Assembly: GCA_021794525.1 (NCBI GenBank)
Contig: JAJYQP010000112.1
Coordinates: 2,501 to 47,623, forward strand
Direction of reading: 5' to 3'
DNA: 45,123 bases
Origin: Pseudomonadota bacterium
Lineage (GTDB): Bacteria > Pseudomonadota > Alphaproteobacteria > Sphingomonadales > Sphingomonadaceae
Part shown: piece after piece, positions 16,821-25,333 of the stretch
Layout: each line of letters starts with the position of its first letter
Position numbering within the stretch: position 1 is the first letter of the stretch
Translations under genes and position numbers: made by a program
The notes under the pieces: generated by a model
Told to the model about the DNA's origin: nothing
The model's database searches: none
Seen by the model: only the letters and a program-made list of their open reading frames with translations

Positions 16821-17046
16821 CTTCTGGATGCCCGAAAATAGGCTACATTGCGCCGTAACAATTTGATTTAACTGCGTTTTTGCAAGATTCTGGCAACGGG
16901 CCCTCGTTTGCAGGTCGTAAACTTGTGGCCGCTTCGCGCCCGCACCGCGGCCCTGGAATACCGAACGCGCCACCTCGATAAGCTCATGCGAAGATATGCC
17001 GAGACTTGTGGATGCTGGACCGAAGTTGGTGCATTGTCCTCTAACG

Positions 17047-17661
17047 ATGAAGCCCACGCCGCCTTCGTTCAAATCCGCAAGCCACTGCATCGTCATCGCG
17101 TGCGGGGGACAAGGCACTCGCATGGGTGGCGACAAGCCGTGGCGCGCCTTGGGAGGAAAAGCGCTGGTAGAACGGGTGGCCGACTGGGCTTTGGCGCAAA
17201 GCGATTGCGTGGCGCTCGCCCTGCGCGATAGACACCAGGCTCCGGCGCTCAAGCTGCCGGTGGTACTCGACAGGCATAGCGGAATCGGACCCATCACAGC
17301 ATTGGCGAGCGCTTTTGATTTTGCTGAAACCAAAGCCTGTGATCACGTCCTAATGGTCGGTTGCGACCAACCCTTCCTGCCAACGGACCTTCTATCTCAT
17401 CTTGGGTCGGTGATCGGAAGTGCGGCCGCAGCCGTCCCGGTCAACAAAGGTCGGGAACAGCCAATGGCCGCGCTTTGGCGAACGGATTCAGCGTCGCTCG
17501 CGAAGTATATCGCCGATGGCGGCCAGTCTCTCCGGCTCTTCGCTCAGGATCTCCGTGCCATATTCATCGATTGGCAGGCCGATGAGGACCCGTTCTTTGA
17601 TGTCAATGATCAGCATGCGTTGGCATTGGCCGAGCGTCGGATCAAAAGCGCAGCGCGCTGA
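17047..17661 (+). CDS. mobA: molybdenum cofactor guanylyltransferase MobA
   Basis: A 204-residue nucleotidyltransferase that attaches GMP to molybdopterin to form the MGD cofactor used by NarG. The N-terminal GTP-binding signature is CGGQGTRMGGDKPWRALGGKALVERV, slightly diverged from the usual LAGG-x-SSRMG-x-DK. Later motifs are DRHSGIGPITALASAF, MVGCDQPFLPTDLL (metal-binding aspartate) and REQPMAALWR. ATG 17047 places the nucleotide motif at the normal distance; an earlier in-frame ATG at 16996 is possible. Its 3' end overlaps that of moeA by 20 bases on the opposite strand. It is the only Moco gene here outside the nar operon transcript. Confidence 0.85.
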   Translation: MKPTPPSFKSASHCIVIACGGQGTRMGGDKPWRALGGKALVERVADWALAQSDCVALALRDRHQAPALKLPVVLDRHSGIGPITALASAFDFAETKACDHVLMVGCDQPFLPTDLLSHLGSVIGSAAAAVPVNKGREQPMAALWRTDSASLAKYIADGGQSLRLFAQDLRAIFIDWQADEDPFFDVNDQHALALAERRIKSAAR

Positions 17662-18820
17662 CCATGGCACCGGGCGCGAGCGCGGGCTGACCGGGCGGGC
17701 AGCGGATCAGCCAGTCGGCCTGAAGCAGCGCCGCCTGAGCCCCGCTGTCCTGATTGTCGAGCGGCATCAATCCGTCTTCGTCCCAGCGTGCGCGGGTGAA
17801 GGTTTCGCGCGTGCCGGTGGCTTTCAGACGGGCGGCGAGGCGAAAGCGGTGCCAGCGATGCGCCTTCGCCTCGCCCTGCAGCCGTGCGAGGATTGGACGC
17901 AGGAACAGTGCGGCAGTGACCATCGCCGAGGTCGGGTTGCCGGGTAGGCCGAGCACCACCGTGCCCTTCGCCTGCCCCAACCACACCGGCTTGCCTGGTT
18001 TCATCGCGACCTTGTCGAACCGCAGATCGAGGCCATGGGGGGCAAACATCGGCTTGGCGAAGTCGCGATCGCCGACCGAGGCACCGCCGGTGACGATCAC
18101 CAGATCGGCCTCGCCCAAGGCAGCGCCAGCCGCTTCGACCAGCGCATCCAGCTCGTCCACCCCCGTGCGGCGCGACACGAGTGTACCGCCCTCTTGCGCG
18201 ACCATGGCAGCGACACCGAAGCTTACGCTTTCGGGGATCGCATCGGGCCGCAGATGCGCGGAGCCGGGCGGTGCGAGTTCATCGCCGGTGGCGAAGATTG
18301 CCACCCTCGGCTGCCGGGATACGCAGACCTCGGCACCGTCCGCCGCCGCCGCCGCAACCATGGTGCGCGCATCAAGCCGCGTACCGGCGGGGACCAGTTC
18401 CGCCCCCTTGGCGAAATCGCTGGCCACCGCGCGGACGTGCGATGCAGGGCCATAGCCTTCGGTGAAAGTCACATGATCCCCGTCACGCAACGCATATTCC
18501 TGCATGATGACCCAATCCGCGCCATCTGGCAGGGGCGCACCGGTGAATATCCGCACGGCCTGTCCCGGCCCCACTGCGCCTTGGAAGCCCCGCCCGGCGC
18601 GCGATTCCCCGACCAGATCGAGCCGTCTGCCTGGTGCGGTCGCCCGTCCGACAACAGCATAGCCGTCCATCGCCGAAAGCGGGCGGCGCGGGGCATCGCA
18701 GCGCGCGACAAGCGGCTCGGCCAAAGTGCGACCCGCAGCGTCGGCCAGCGCTATCGTCTCGTGCCCCAGCGGGTGAACCTTTGCAGCGATCAGCGACAGC
18801 GCTTCCTCGACGGTTATCAT
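17642..18820 (-). CDS. moeA: molybdopterin molybdenumtransferase MoeA
   Basis: A 392-residue MoeA that inserts molybdate into adenylylated molybdopterin. Features: [52 protein letters not shown], the MoCF-binding IFATGDEL and [16 protein letters not shown], and [17 protein letters not shown] 18820 overlaps the stop of the broken moaC frame as ATGA, showing that the operon's original coupling is preserved. It is the last gene of the minus-strand nar-moa unit. Confidence 0.92.
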   Translation of the reverse strand: MITVEEALSLIAAKVHPLGHETIALADAAGRTLAEPLVARCDAPRRPLSAMDGYAVVGRATAPGRRLDLVGESRAGRGFQGAVGPGQAVRIFTGAPLPDGADWVIMQEYALRDGDHVTFTEGYGPASHVRAVASDFAKGAELVPAGTRLDARTMVAAAAADGAEVCVSRQPRVAIFATGDELAPPGSAHLRPDAIPESVSFGVAAMVAQEGGTLVSRRTGVDELDALVEAAGAALGEADLVIVTGGASVGDRDFAKPMFAPHGLDLRFDKVAMKPGKPVWLGQAKGTVVLGLPGNPTSAMVTAALFLRPILARLQGEAKAHRWHRFRLAARLKATGTRETFTRARWDEDGLMPLDNQDSGAQAALLQADWLIRCPPGQPALAPGAMVSALRF

Positions 18821-19283
18821 TCGGCGCTCCACAAGCCGGATTGCCCGCCTTCCATTGCAGTCACGCAGATCGCACCGATGGCCATGCCCTTGTCGACCGC
18901 CTTGACCATGTCGAACAAGGTAAGGCAGGCAACCAACACCGCGGTCAGCGCTTCCATCTCCACCGCAGTGCGCCCCTCGGTTCTCAACTTCGCGCGCCGG
19001 GCAGCGCTTCGTCCATGGCGATCTCCCCTGCGACCTTCGACAGCGCCAGGGTGTAGTACAAGGGGATGGGGTTCGCGGTGCGCTTGGCCGCCATCACTCC
19101 GGCAAGTTCGACGGTTGCGACCGCGCTGACCTTCGGGGTCTTGCCGGCCCTGACCAGAGCCAGCGTCGCGGGCGCGCACACCAGCTCGCCCCTCGCTTCG
19201 GTACGGCGCGATGTCACCGCCTTGTCGCCGACATCAACCATCCGTGCGCGCCCGGCCTCGTCGAGATACGTCAGCTTGCTCAT
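18817..19283 (-). pseudogene. moaC: cyclic pyranopterin monophosphate synthase MoaC, frameshifted and catalytically altered
   Basis: ATG 19283 overlaps the moaB stop (ATGA) and the frame reads as Moa[33 protein letters not shown], then [14 protein letters not shown]. Where every active MoaC has CHPL (holding the active-site histidine) it has YYTL. The frame then runs through [12 protein letters not shown] into a stop near 18984. A different frame resumes with [35 protein letters not shown] and [10 protein letters not shown] to a stop at 18817. The span of 467 bases is about 13 short of a normal gene and not a multiple of three. Two kinds of damage point to a genuine pseudogene. Making Moco would then need another moaC elsewhere in the genome. 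Confidence 0.9.
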
Positions 19284-19816
19284 GCGCACACCTCGCGCAG
19301 GCGGGGCAACTGTCCGGCAATCGAACAGGGGCGATACCGGCTATCGCATTCGTATTGCAGCACCAGATCCCAGGCGTCGCGGCAGGCCCCGGGGGACCCG
19401 GGCACGCAGAAGATGAAACTATCGCCCGCCTGCCCCGCGAAGGCACGCGATTGCAGGGTGGAAACGCCGATCGTGCCCATGCTGACCTGATGGAACACCA
19501 CGCTGAACCCGTCCATCACCCGGCGCAGCAACGGCATCACCGCTTCGGGCGTGACATCGCGCGGGGTAAAGCCCGTGCCGCCGGTGGTGAGGACGATTTC
19601 GACCTCCGGATCGTCGATCCATGCCTGCACCTGGGCACGGATAGCCTCGACATCGTCCGTGACGATGGCGCGCGCGGCGAGATCGTGCCCCGCCCCGACC
19701 AGGCGGGAGGCGAGCAGTTCGCCAGAACTGTCGGTCTCCATCGTGCGCGTGTCCGAGATCGTCAGGACCGCGATCTTCAGCGGGTGAAAGGGTAGATTAT
19801 CGTCTATTCCGGGCAT
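19280..19816 (-). CDS. moaB: MogA/MoaB family molybdenum cofactor biosynthesis protein
   Basis: A 178-residue MoaB/MogA-type protein, which in this family adenylylates molybdopterin before metal insertion. Motifs: LKIAVLTISDTRTMETDSSGELLASRL, VLTTGGTGFTPRDVTPEA (the MPT-binding glycine-rich loop) and FCVPGSPGACRDAWDLVL. The trimeric fold is typical. It lies 12 bases after moaE and overlaps moaC by ATGA. I use moaB rather than mogA because of length and operon position; the two cannot be separated securely by sequence alone. Confidence 0.88.
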   Translation of the reverse strand: MPGIDDNLPFHPLKIAVLTISDTRTMETDSSGELLASRLVGAGHDLAARAIVTDDVEAIRAQVQAWIDDPEVEIVLTTGGTGFTPRDVTPEAVMPLLRRVMDGFSVVFHQVSMGTIGVSTLQSRAFAGQAGDSFIFCVPGSPGACRDAWDLVLQYECDSRYRPCSIAGQLPRLREVCA

Positions 19817-19828
19817 TGTTCGTCTTGT

Positions 19829-20290
19829 TTACTCCCCCCAGCGCAGGGCATCGGCATGGTCGCCACCGGTCGGTTCGATCCAGCGCCTGCCATCGGGCCC
19901 TTCCTCGCGCTTCCAGAATACCGCCTTCGTCTTGAGCCGGTCCATGAGATAATCCGCCGCCTCGTAGGCTGCGCGGCGATGGGTCGATGCGGTGGCGACG
20001 AAAACGATCGCCTCGCCCGGCGCGATGCGGCCCGCGCGGTGCACGACGCTGCAACGCGATACGTCGAAGCGTGCCATGGCGTCAGCGACGATATCTTCCA
20101 TCGATGCGAGCGTGACACCGCGATAGCTTTCAAGAACAAGAGCATCGAGGGAGTTTCCATCCCTGGATTTCCCTCTCGCATATCCGGTGAAAGTGACCAC
20201 AGCGCCTTGCCCATCGATCTGGCCGGTGAATGCGCGCAGCAGTTCGGCAGGATCTAAGGCTGCTCGGGCAAGTGTGACCTCGGCGTTCAT
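19829..20290 (-). CDS. moaE: molybdopterin synthase catalytic subunit MoaE
   Basis: A 153-residue MoaE: VVTFTGYARGKSRDGNSLDALVLESY, VHRAGRIAPGEAIVFVATASTHRRAAYEAADYLMDRLKTKAVFWKREE and GDHADALRW. The lysines in KTKAVFWKREE are the catalytic and partner-binding residues. With MoaD it adds two sulfurs to cyclic pyranopterin monophosphate. It overlaps moaD by ATGA (20287-20290), which fits the 1:1 assembly of the two subunits. Confidence 0.93.
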   Translation of the reverse strand: MNAEVTLARAALDPAELLRAFTGQIDGQGAVVTFTGYARGKSRDGNSLDALVLESYRGVTLASMEDIVADAMARFDVSRCSVVHRAGRIAPGEAIVFVATASTHRRAAYEAADYLMDRLKTKAVFWKREEGPDGRRWIEPTGGDHADALRWGE

Positions 20291-20562
20291 CCTCCCGAAA
20301 CCGGGGGAAACAGGGCCACTTCATCACTAGCCGAAACACTTGCAGCTGGCGAAACGACCACTTCGTTGACACAGGCCCTGACTCTTCGCGCGGCAAGCTG
20401 TGCGCCGAGTGGTGGATGCTCTCGGGCGGTCAGCACGAGAAGCTCGGCAACGCTACATCCATCGCTCGGAATTCTTACCTTCACAAATGGACCCTGAGGT
20501 TCTGCAAGTTTGCCACACAGTTCAAGTGTGAGCACGGTTAAAGAGGTTTCCACTTGCGGCAT
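20287..20562 (-). CDS. moaD: molybdopterin synthase sulfur carrier subunit MoaD
   Basis: A 91-residue ubiquitin-fold protein ending in the required Gly-Gly (ALFPPVSGG), whose terminal carboxyl is converted to a thiocarboxylate by MoeB. Internal pattern: VKVRIPSDGCSVAELLVL, RACVNEVVVSPAASVSASDEVALFPP. It starts 2 bases after moaA and overlaps moaE by 4 bases. No moeB lies in the window. Confidence 0.88.
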   Translation of the reverse strand: MPQVETSLTVLTLELCGKLAEPQGPFVKVRIPSDGCSVAELLVLTAREHPPLGAQLAARRVRACVNEVVVSPAASVSASDEVALFPPVSGG

Positions 20563-20564
20563 TG

Positions 20565-21596
20565 TTAGCCTCCGATCGAAGCCAGGTGCGGGGTCGCGCC
20601 GCTGTCGCCATGGTGCAACCGGTGGCCGGGTGTCTTGCCCATTGTCAGACCTGCGATCCGGGAAATCAGTTCGTCATGCTGATGGTCAGCCTGTAGCAAA
20701 TCCCGCAAATCGAAACCTCCATCCCCAAAAAGGCAGAGATGGAACTTACCATCCGAACCAAGTCGCAAACGGTTGCAGCTGGCGCAGAAGTCCTTTGCGT
20801 ATGGAGCGATTATACCAATCCGTCCGCGCGCTCTGGCATGGCCGAACTCCACCGCTGGTCCTGAGCCCGGTGCGCGCGGCAGACGCTGCCAGCCGGCGGC
20901 TTCGAGCCGTTGGACCACGCCGATACCCGGAACATGGCGAGCAGCGAAAAATTCGGCATTGTCATTGGTGCGCATCACTTCAATGAAACGCAGCGACAGA
21001 TCGCGCTCGACAACAAAGCTTGTCATCGAATCCAGTTCGTCGTCGTTGACCCCGCCCATCAGAACCGCGTTGAGTTTGATACGTTCGAACCCTGCCGCTT
21101 GCGCGGCATCGATCCCGGCCATGACTTCCGCCAAGCGATCGTGCCCGGTGATCTCTGCGAAACGAGCGGGATCAAGCGAGTCGACACTGATATTGATCGC
21201 GCTCACTCCAGCATCACGCCAAACCGATGCGCGCTCGGCCAACCGATAGCCGTTGGTTGTCATCGCGACTTGGCGGATGCCGGGCACCGACGATACGGCG
21301 CGCGCCACCTCTTCGAAGTCCGGTCGGATGGTCGGCTCACCCCCGGTCAACCGCACCTTCCAAAGCCCCAGCGAGGCAAAAGCGCGGACCGCACGCTCGA
21401 TTTCGGCGACCGAGAGTTCCTGGGGCTTGCCACATTGCTTGCGGTAGCCGTCTGGCAGGCAATAGCTGCACCGAAAATTGCAAACGTCGGTCAACGATAG
21501 ACGCAAATACTCGAAGCGCCGTCCAATCCCATCGGTGAGCGGGATCACAGGCACTCTGGGCAGCGTTAGAACGTCGCGGTCGCGGACTTGCGTCAT
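20565..21596 (-). CDS. moaA: GTP 3',8-cyclase MoaA
   Basis: A 343-residue radical SAM enzyme for the first Moco step. It carries the SAM-cluster motif CNFRCSYC (about residue 36), KVRLTGGEPTIRPDF, INISVDSLDPARF, and the second cluster CASCNRLRLGSDGKFHLC near the C-terminus, and it keeps the terminal Gly-Gly needed for activity. ATG 21596 overlaps the TGA of ppiC as ATGA; the longer upstream frame is antisense-free but has no family similarity. MoaA is oxygen-sensitive, consistent with an anaerobic operon. Confidence 0.93.
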   Translation of the reverse strand: MTQVRDRDVLTLPRVPVIPLTDGIGRRFEYLRLSLTDVCNFRCSYCLPDGYRKQCGKPQELSVAEIERAVRAFASLGLWKVRLTGGEPTIRPDFEEVARAVSSVPGIRQVAMTTNGYRLAERASVWRDAGVSAINISVDSLDPARFAEITGHDRLAEVMAGIDAAQAAGFERIKLNAVLMGGVNDDELDSMTSFVVERDLSLRFIEVMRTNDNAEFFAARHVPGIGVVQRLEAAGWQRLPRAPGSGPAVEFGHARARGRIGIIAPYAKDFCASCNRLRLGSDGKFHLCLFGDGGFDLRDLLQADHQHDELISRIAGLTMGKTPGHRLHHGDSGATPHLASIGG

Positions 21597-22405
21597 TGGA
21601 CAAGCGGCCCCTGCGCGACGGGAAACTCCAAGCCTTCGACAGCAGTACGGCTGGCAAGGACAGCGATGTATTGCGCTGCCGCACGGCGATAGCTTGCCTC
21701 CTCCAGATAGGAACGGATCGAATTTGCGACCGCTTCGAACGGCAACTGCTGGCTTTCCGCCCGACGACCCGCGCGGATGACATGAACGCCGAATCGGGTG
21801 CGGACGGGTTCGCCGCACAGCTCGCCCGCGCCGAGCGCAAACAGCGCTTCCTCGAATTCGGCAACAGTCTGCCCTTTACCGATTTGGCCGAGATTGCCTC
21901 CCTGCTCCTTCGAAGGGCAGGCGGAGAATTTGCGGGCAAGCCTGGCGAAGCACTTGGGATCGGATTCCAACTTGCGGATCAGGCGGCGCGCTTCGCTTAG
22001 CGCCATGTTGTAAGCCAGCGCATCATCGGGCGATGCCGACAATAGTATGTGCTCGGCCTCGACGAGTGCCTCGCTGGCGAAGCGGTCAAGATTTAGCGCA
22101 TAGAATCGTCTTGCCTCGGCCTCGTTGGCCTCTGGAACAGTTATCTCCTGCGCCAGCAGCGTTTCGATCCGAGCATCCTCGTCAACAAGTCTGCGGCCCT
22201 CGGCATCCTTGACCTCGCTAGGGCCGATCCCCAACCGCTCGGCCTCGGCGAGCAGCATGTGCTTGATCGCAAGGGCTTCCGCAGCCGATTGCCACGCCTC
22301 CTCCGCGTCACCGGCCGGATGGTTCTGCGCCTCGGCAGCGATGGCGGCGGGCGAGATCTCGACACCGCCTACCATCACCGCTTCGCGTTCGATCACGTCA
22401 GCCAT
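21593..22405 (-). CDS. PpiC-type peptidylprolyl isomerase of the nar operon
   Basis: A 270-residue parvulin-family protein with no signal peptide, so probably cytoplasmic. It has a helical N-terminal half (AAEALAIKHMLLAEAERLGI) and a rotamase domain at about 125-230: VEAEHILLSASPDD, FARLARKFSACPSKEQGGNLGQIGKGQ, LFALGAGELCGEPVRTRFGVHVIRAGRR. Such NifM-like prolyl isomerases occur at the end of narGHJI operons in many Proteobacteria and are thought to help nitrate reductase fold. It overlaps narI by 8 bases and moaA by 4, so it belongs to the transcript. Confidence 0.85.
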   Translation of the reverse strand: MADVIEREAVMVGGVEISPAAIAAEAQNHPAGDAEEAWQSAAEALAIKHMLLAEAERLGIGPSEVKDAEGRRLVDEDARIETLLAQEITVPEANEAEARRFYALNLDRFASEALVEAEHILLSASPDDALAYNMALSEARRLIRKLESDPKCFARLARKFSACPSKEQGGNLGQIGKGQTVAEFEEALFALGAGELCGEPVRTRFGVHVIRAGRRAESQQLPFEAVANSIRSYLEEASYRRAAAQYIAVLASRTAVEGLEFPVAQGPLVQ

Positions 22406-23099
22406 GGCCGATCGCCTTGCGCGAGCGGACCACTTGGTAGCCGCCCCGCCACAGATAGCGCACGGGCGCGGAGAGCATGTGCACCAGCCGGGTGAATGGG
22501 AACAACAGGAAGATCGTCAGGCCCAAGAAGATATGGGTCCGGAAGATCCAGTGTGAGCCATCGAGCCACAGCGAGGCGGTAGGGTTGAAGGTGAAGATGC
22601 CATTGGCCCACGCCATGAAGCGTACCATCTGCTCGCCATCCATATGGCCGAGCGATAGCGGCACTGTGGCAAGGCCGAGCGCGAGCTGGATCCACAGCAG
22701 CGCGAGAATTCCGGTGTCGGCAAAGGTCGAATTGACGCGGATGCGCGGATCGAACAGCCGCCGGTGGAGCAACATCGAGGCACCGATGAAGGCGATGGTA
22801 CCCGCAAAACCGCCACCGAAGACCGCCAGCGCCTGCTTCCATTCGTGCTTCACCGCGAGCGAGTCGAACACCCAGATCGGCACCAGCAGGCCGACGATAT
22901 GGCCGAACAGCACGAACAGTACGCCGACATGGAACAGCACCGAACCCCACATCAGCTGCTTGCGGCGCAAGAGCTGGCTCGAACCGGAGCGCCAGCTGTA
23001 GGGCTCGCGATCGAAGCGAATGATCGAGCCGACCGCCAGCGTCGCGAGTGCGATGTAGGGATAGATGCCGAAGAGCAGGTGGTTGAGATAGGTGTCCAT
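22398..23099 (-). CDS. narI: respiratory nitrate reductase gamma subunit (cytochrome b)
   Basis: A 233-residue NarI with five membrane helices. It oxidises quinol at the periplasmic side and passes electrons via two b hemes to NarH. Heme-ligand histidines are visible in LMWGSVLFHVGVLFVLFGHIVG (helix II) and in HWIFRTHIFLG...RLVHMLSAPVRYLWRGGYQVV (helix V and end). The N-terminus MDTYLNHLLFGIYPYIAL is typical. It lies 3 bases after narJ and overlaps ppiC by 8. Confidence 0.96.
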   Translation of the reverse strand: MDTYLNHLLFGIYPYIALATLAVGSIIRFDREPYSWRSGSSQLLRRKQLMWGSVLFHVGVLFVLFGHIVGLLVPIWVFDSLAVKHEWKQALAVFGGGFAGTIAFIGASMLLHRRLFDPRIRVNSTFADTGILALLWIQLALGLATVPLSLGHMDGEQMVRFMAWANGIFTFNPTASLWLDGSHWIFRTHIFLGLTIFLLFPFTRLVHMLSAPVRYLWRGGYQVVRSRKAIGHG

Positions 23100-23102
23100 G
23101 GC

Positions 23103-23807
23103 TCAATTCCTCCTGTCGGTCGCAGCAAGGAACGGATCGCGCATCCGCTCGAGCATCACACTCACCTGAGGGCAAGCAGCGTTGGAATCGGGCGCAGCTT
23201 CGGCGGAGAAGCGGATTTCCTCCTCTTCCCATTGCTGATCGAGTTCCTCCAACGTCTCCGGATCCTCGGGCGGCGGCATCGAACTTGCGGCTTCCGCGTC
23301 CATCTCGATCCCGGCGATGTCGCATAGCAGGGCGAAGAGCGGGGCATAGTCGGATTGCCTCTCGGCAAGGCGCGCAGCGAGCGCGACCAGCACCAGACCG
23401 GGCTCCGCCAGCGTGTCGCGCGCCTGTGCATCCGGCAAGGTCGAGCAATAATCGAGGAACAGCGGCAGGTAGTCCGGCAGTTCCTTGGCCACCGGATCGA
23501 GCCCGGCCTCGAGATAACGCCGCCGCAGATCGACCATCGCCTGGCCGCGATCGCGGCTTTCGCCGTGAACATGCTCGAACAGGTGCAGGCTGTGCGCGCG
23601 ACCGCGGTCGAACAGTTCGACATAGGCCTCCTGCGCATCGTAAATATCGCTCGCCGCAAGGCGGTCGATCAGCGGCGCCAATCGCTCGATCGAGTCGTAC
23701 GGAAGCGCCGGATCGGCGGCCAACCGGTCGCGCAACTCATCGAGCACCTCGACGAGCTGGGATGTCGGATACTGCAGCAACAGCGAGATCAGGTGCAGGC
23801 TCTTCAT
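23103..23807 (-). CDS. narJ: nitrate reductase molybdenum cofactor assembly chaperone
   Basis: A 234-residue NarJ/TorD-type chaperone: LISLLLQYPTSQLVEVLDELRDRL, then the hallmark YVELFDRGRAHSLHLFEHVHGESRDRGQAMVDL and a helical acidic C-terminal third (ELDQQWEEEEIRFS). NarJ binds the NarG N-terminus and promotes Moco and FS0 insertion. ATG 23807 overlaps the narH TGA by one base (TGATG). Confidence 0.95.
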   Translation of the reverse strand: MKSLHLISLLLQYPTSQLVEVLDELRDRLAADPALPYDSIERLAPLIDRLAASDIYDAQEAYVELFDRGRAHSLHLFEHVHGESRDRGQAMVDLRRRYLEAGLDPVAKELPDYLPLFLDYCSTLPDAQARDTLAEPGLVLVALAARLAERQSDYAPLFALLCDIAGIEMDAEAASSMPPPEDPETLEELDQQWEEEEIRFSAEAAPDSNAACPQVSVMLERMRDPFLAATDRRN

Positions 23808-25333
23808 CAGAACACCTCCGTAGGGGTCTGGAGTTTCTTGCGCGCTGGCGCGCCGAAAAGGTTGTGGTCGCTGGATCCGCCAGAACACCCGTTGCCGAAG
23901 GAGAATCCGCATGCCCCGCGTTCGTCGTACATATCCTCGGCATCTTCCCGGTGGCCGGTGGGGATGACGAAACGGTCTTCGTAGTCTGCCAGCGCCATGA
24001 CCTTGTACATCTCCTCGATCTGCAGGCCGGTGAGGCCGACGTTCTCGGCGATGCTTTCCTCGTTCACGCCCTCGACCGTCTTGGCCCGCATGTAGCCGCG
24101 CATCGCGAGCATACGCTCGAGGCACTGCGCAATCGGCTCCTCGTCGCCCGCGGTCAGCAGGTTGGCGAGGTATTTGAGCGGGATACGCAGCGAACGGATG
24201 TCGGGCATTCCGTTGTTGACCGCGATGTCGCCCGAGCTTGCCGCCGCGCTAATCGGCGAGAGCGGCGGCACGTACCAGACCATCGGCAGCGTGCGGTATT
24301 CCGGGTGAAGCGGAAAGGCGACTTTCCATTCCATTGCCATCTTCCACACCGGCGAGTTGCGCGCTGCCTCAAGCCAGGCTTCGGGTACGCCATCCTTGCG
24401 GGCCTGTTCGATCACTGCCGGATCATTGGGGTCGAGGAAGATATCGAGCTGGGCCTGATAAAGGTCCTCGATTTTCTCCGTGCTCGCCGCTTCCTCGATC
24501 CGGTCAGCATCATAGAGCATTACGCCGAGGTAGCGGATGCGCCCGACGCAGGTTTCCGAACAGACAGTAGGCTGTCCGGCTTCGATACGCGGGTAGCAGA
24601 AGATGCACTTCTCGCTCTTGCCGGTTTTCCAGTTGTAATAGATCTTCTTGTAGGGGCAGCCCGAGACGCACATGCGCCAGCCGCGGCAGGATTCCTGGTC
24701 AATCAGGACGATGCCGTCTTCCTCGCGTTTGTAGATCGCGCCCGAGGGGCAGGCCGCGACACAGGTCGGGTTGAGGCAGTGCTCACACAACCGCGGCAGG
24801 TACATCATGAAGGTGTTCTCGAATTGGCCGTAGATCTCCTTCTGGACCCCTTCGAAATTGTAATCCTCAGACCGTTTGACGAATTCGCCGCCGAGAATCT
24901 CCTCCCAATTCGGTCCCCACTTGATCTTCTCGATCCGCTCGCCAGAGATTAGCGAACGCGGGCGCGCGGTGGGGAAGGCCTTGCTTTCGCCCGCCTTTTG
25001 CAGATTCGCGTAATCGAAGGTGAAGGGTTCGTAATAGTCGTCGATCTCGGGCAGGTCGGGGTTGGCAAAGATCTTCGCCAGCACCCGCCACTTGCCGCCC
25101 ATCTTCGGACGGATGGAGCCCGAAGGCGTGCGTTCCCAGCCTCCATTCCAGCGCTTCTGGTTCTCCCAATCCTTTGGATAGCCGATGCCGGGTTTGGTCT
25201 CGACATTGTTGAACCAGGCGTATTCCATGCCATCGCGGCTGGTCCACACGTTCTTGCAGGTGACCGAGCAGGTGTGGCAGCCAATGCACTTGTCGAGGTT
25301 GAGCACCTTACCGATCTGGGCGCGGATCTTCAT
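23807..25333 (-). CDS. narH: respiratory nitrate reductase beta subunit (iron-sulfur)
   Basis: A 508-residue NarH. Cluster motifs: CIGCHTCSVTCKNVW at the N-terminus, CEHCLNPTCVAACPSGAIY, the tryptophan-containing CRGWRMCVSGCPYKK that binds the 3Fe-4S centre, and CIFCYPRIEAGQPTVCSETC. It carries electrons from NarI to NarG. The ATG at 25333 overlaps narG by ATGA and the 3' end overlaps narJ by one base. Full length compared with E. coli NarH (about 512), with no visible lesion. Confidence 0.97.
   Translation of the reverse strand: MKIRAQIGKVLNLDKCIGCHTCSVTCKNVWTSRDGMEYAWFNNVETKPGIGYPKDWENQKRWNGGWERTPSGSIRPKMGGKWRVLAKIFANPDLPEIDDYYEPFTFDYANLQKAGESKAFPTARPRSLISGERIEKIKWGPNWEEILGGEFVKRSEDYNFEGVQKEIYGQFENTFMMYLPRLCEHCLNPTCVAACPSGAIYKREEDGIVLIDQESCRGWRMCVSGCPYKKIYYNWKTGKSEKCIFCYPRIEAGQPTVCSETCVGRIRYLGVMLYDADRIEEAASTEKIEDLYQAQLDIFLDPNDPAVIEQARKDGVPEAWLEAARNSPVWKMAMEWKVAFPLHPEYRTLPMVWYVPPLSPISAAASSGDIAVNNGMPDIRSLRIPLKYLANLLTAGDEEPIAQCLERMLAMRGYMRAKTVEGVNEESIAENVGLTGLQIEEMYKVMALADYEDRFVIPTGHREDAEDMYDERGACGFSFGNGCSGGSSDHNLFGAPARKKLQTPTEVF

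Noticed and set aside
15446..16858. Long plus-strand frame inside mmsA and similar alternative frames within other genes
   Set aside because: Arg/Gly/Ala-rich shadow of the mmsA frame with no family pattern.
16860..16880. TTGATTTAAC near mobA as an FNR-type box
   Set aside because: Only the left half site matches; the right arm lacks RTCAA.
16781..17040. Minus-strand segment reading HELIEVARSVFQGRGAGAKRP between mmsA and mobA
   Set aside because: No start with a ribosome site, no recognisable family, and continuous with the antisense shadow of mmsA.
14544..17333. Very long minus-strand open frame (929 codons) opposite rplA and mmsA
   Set aside because: It lies antisense to two certain genes, is rich in His/Arg/Asp as expected from the complement of GC-rich coding sequence, and shows no domain.
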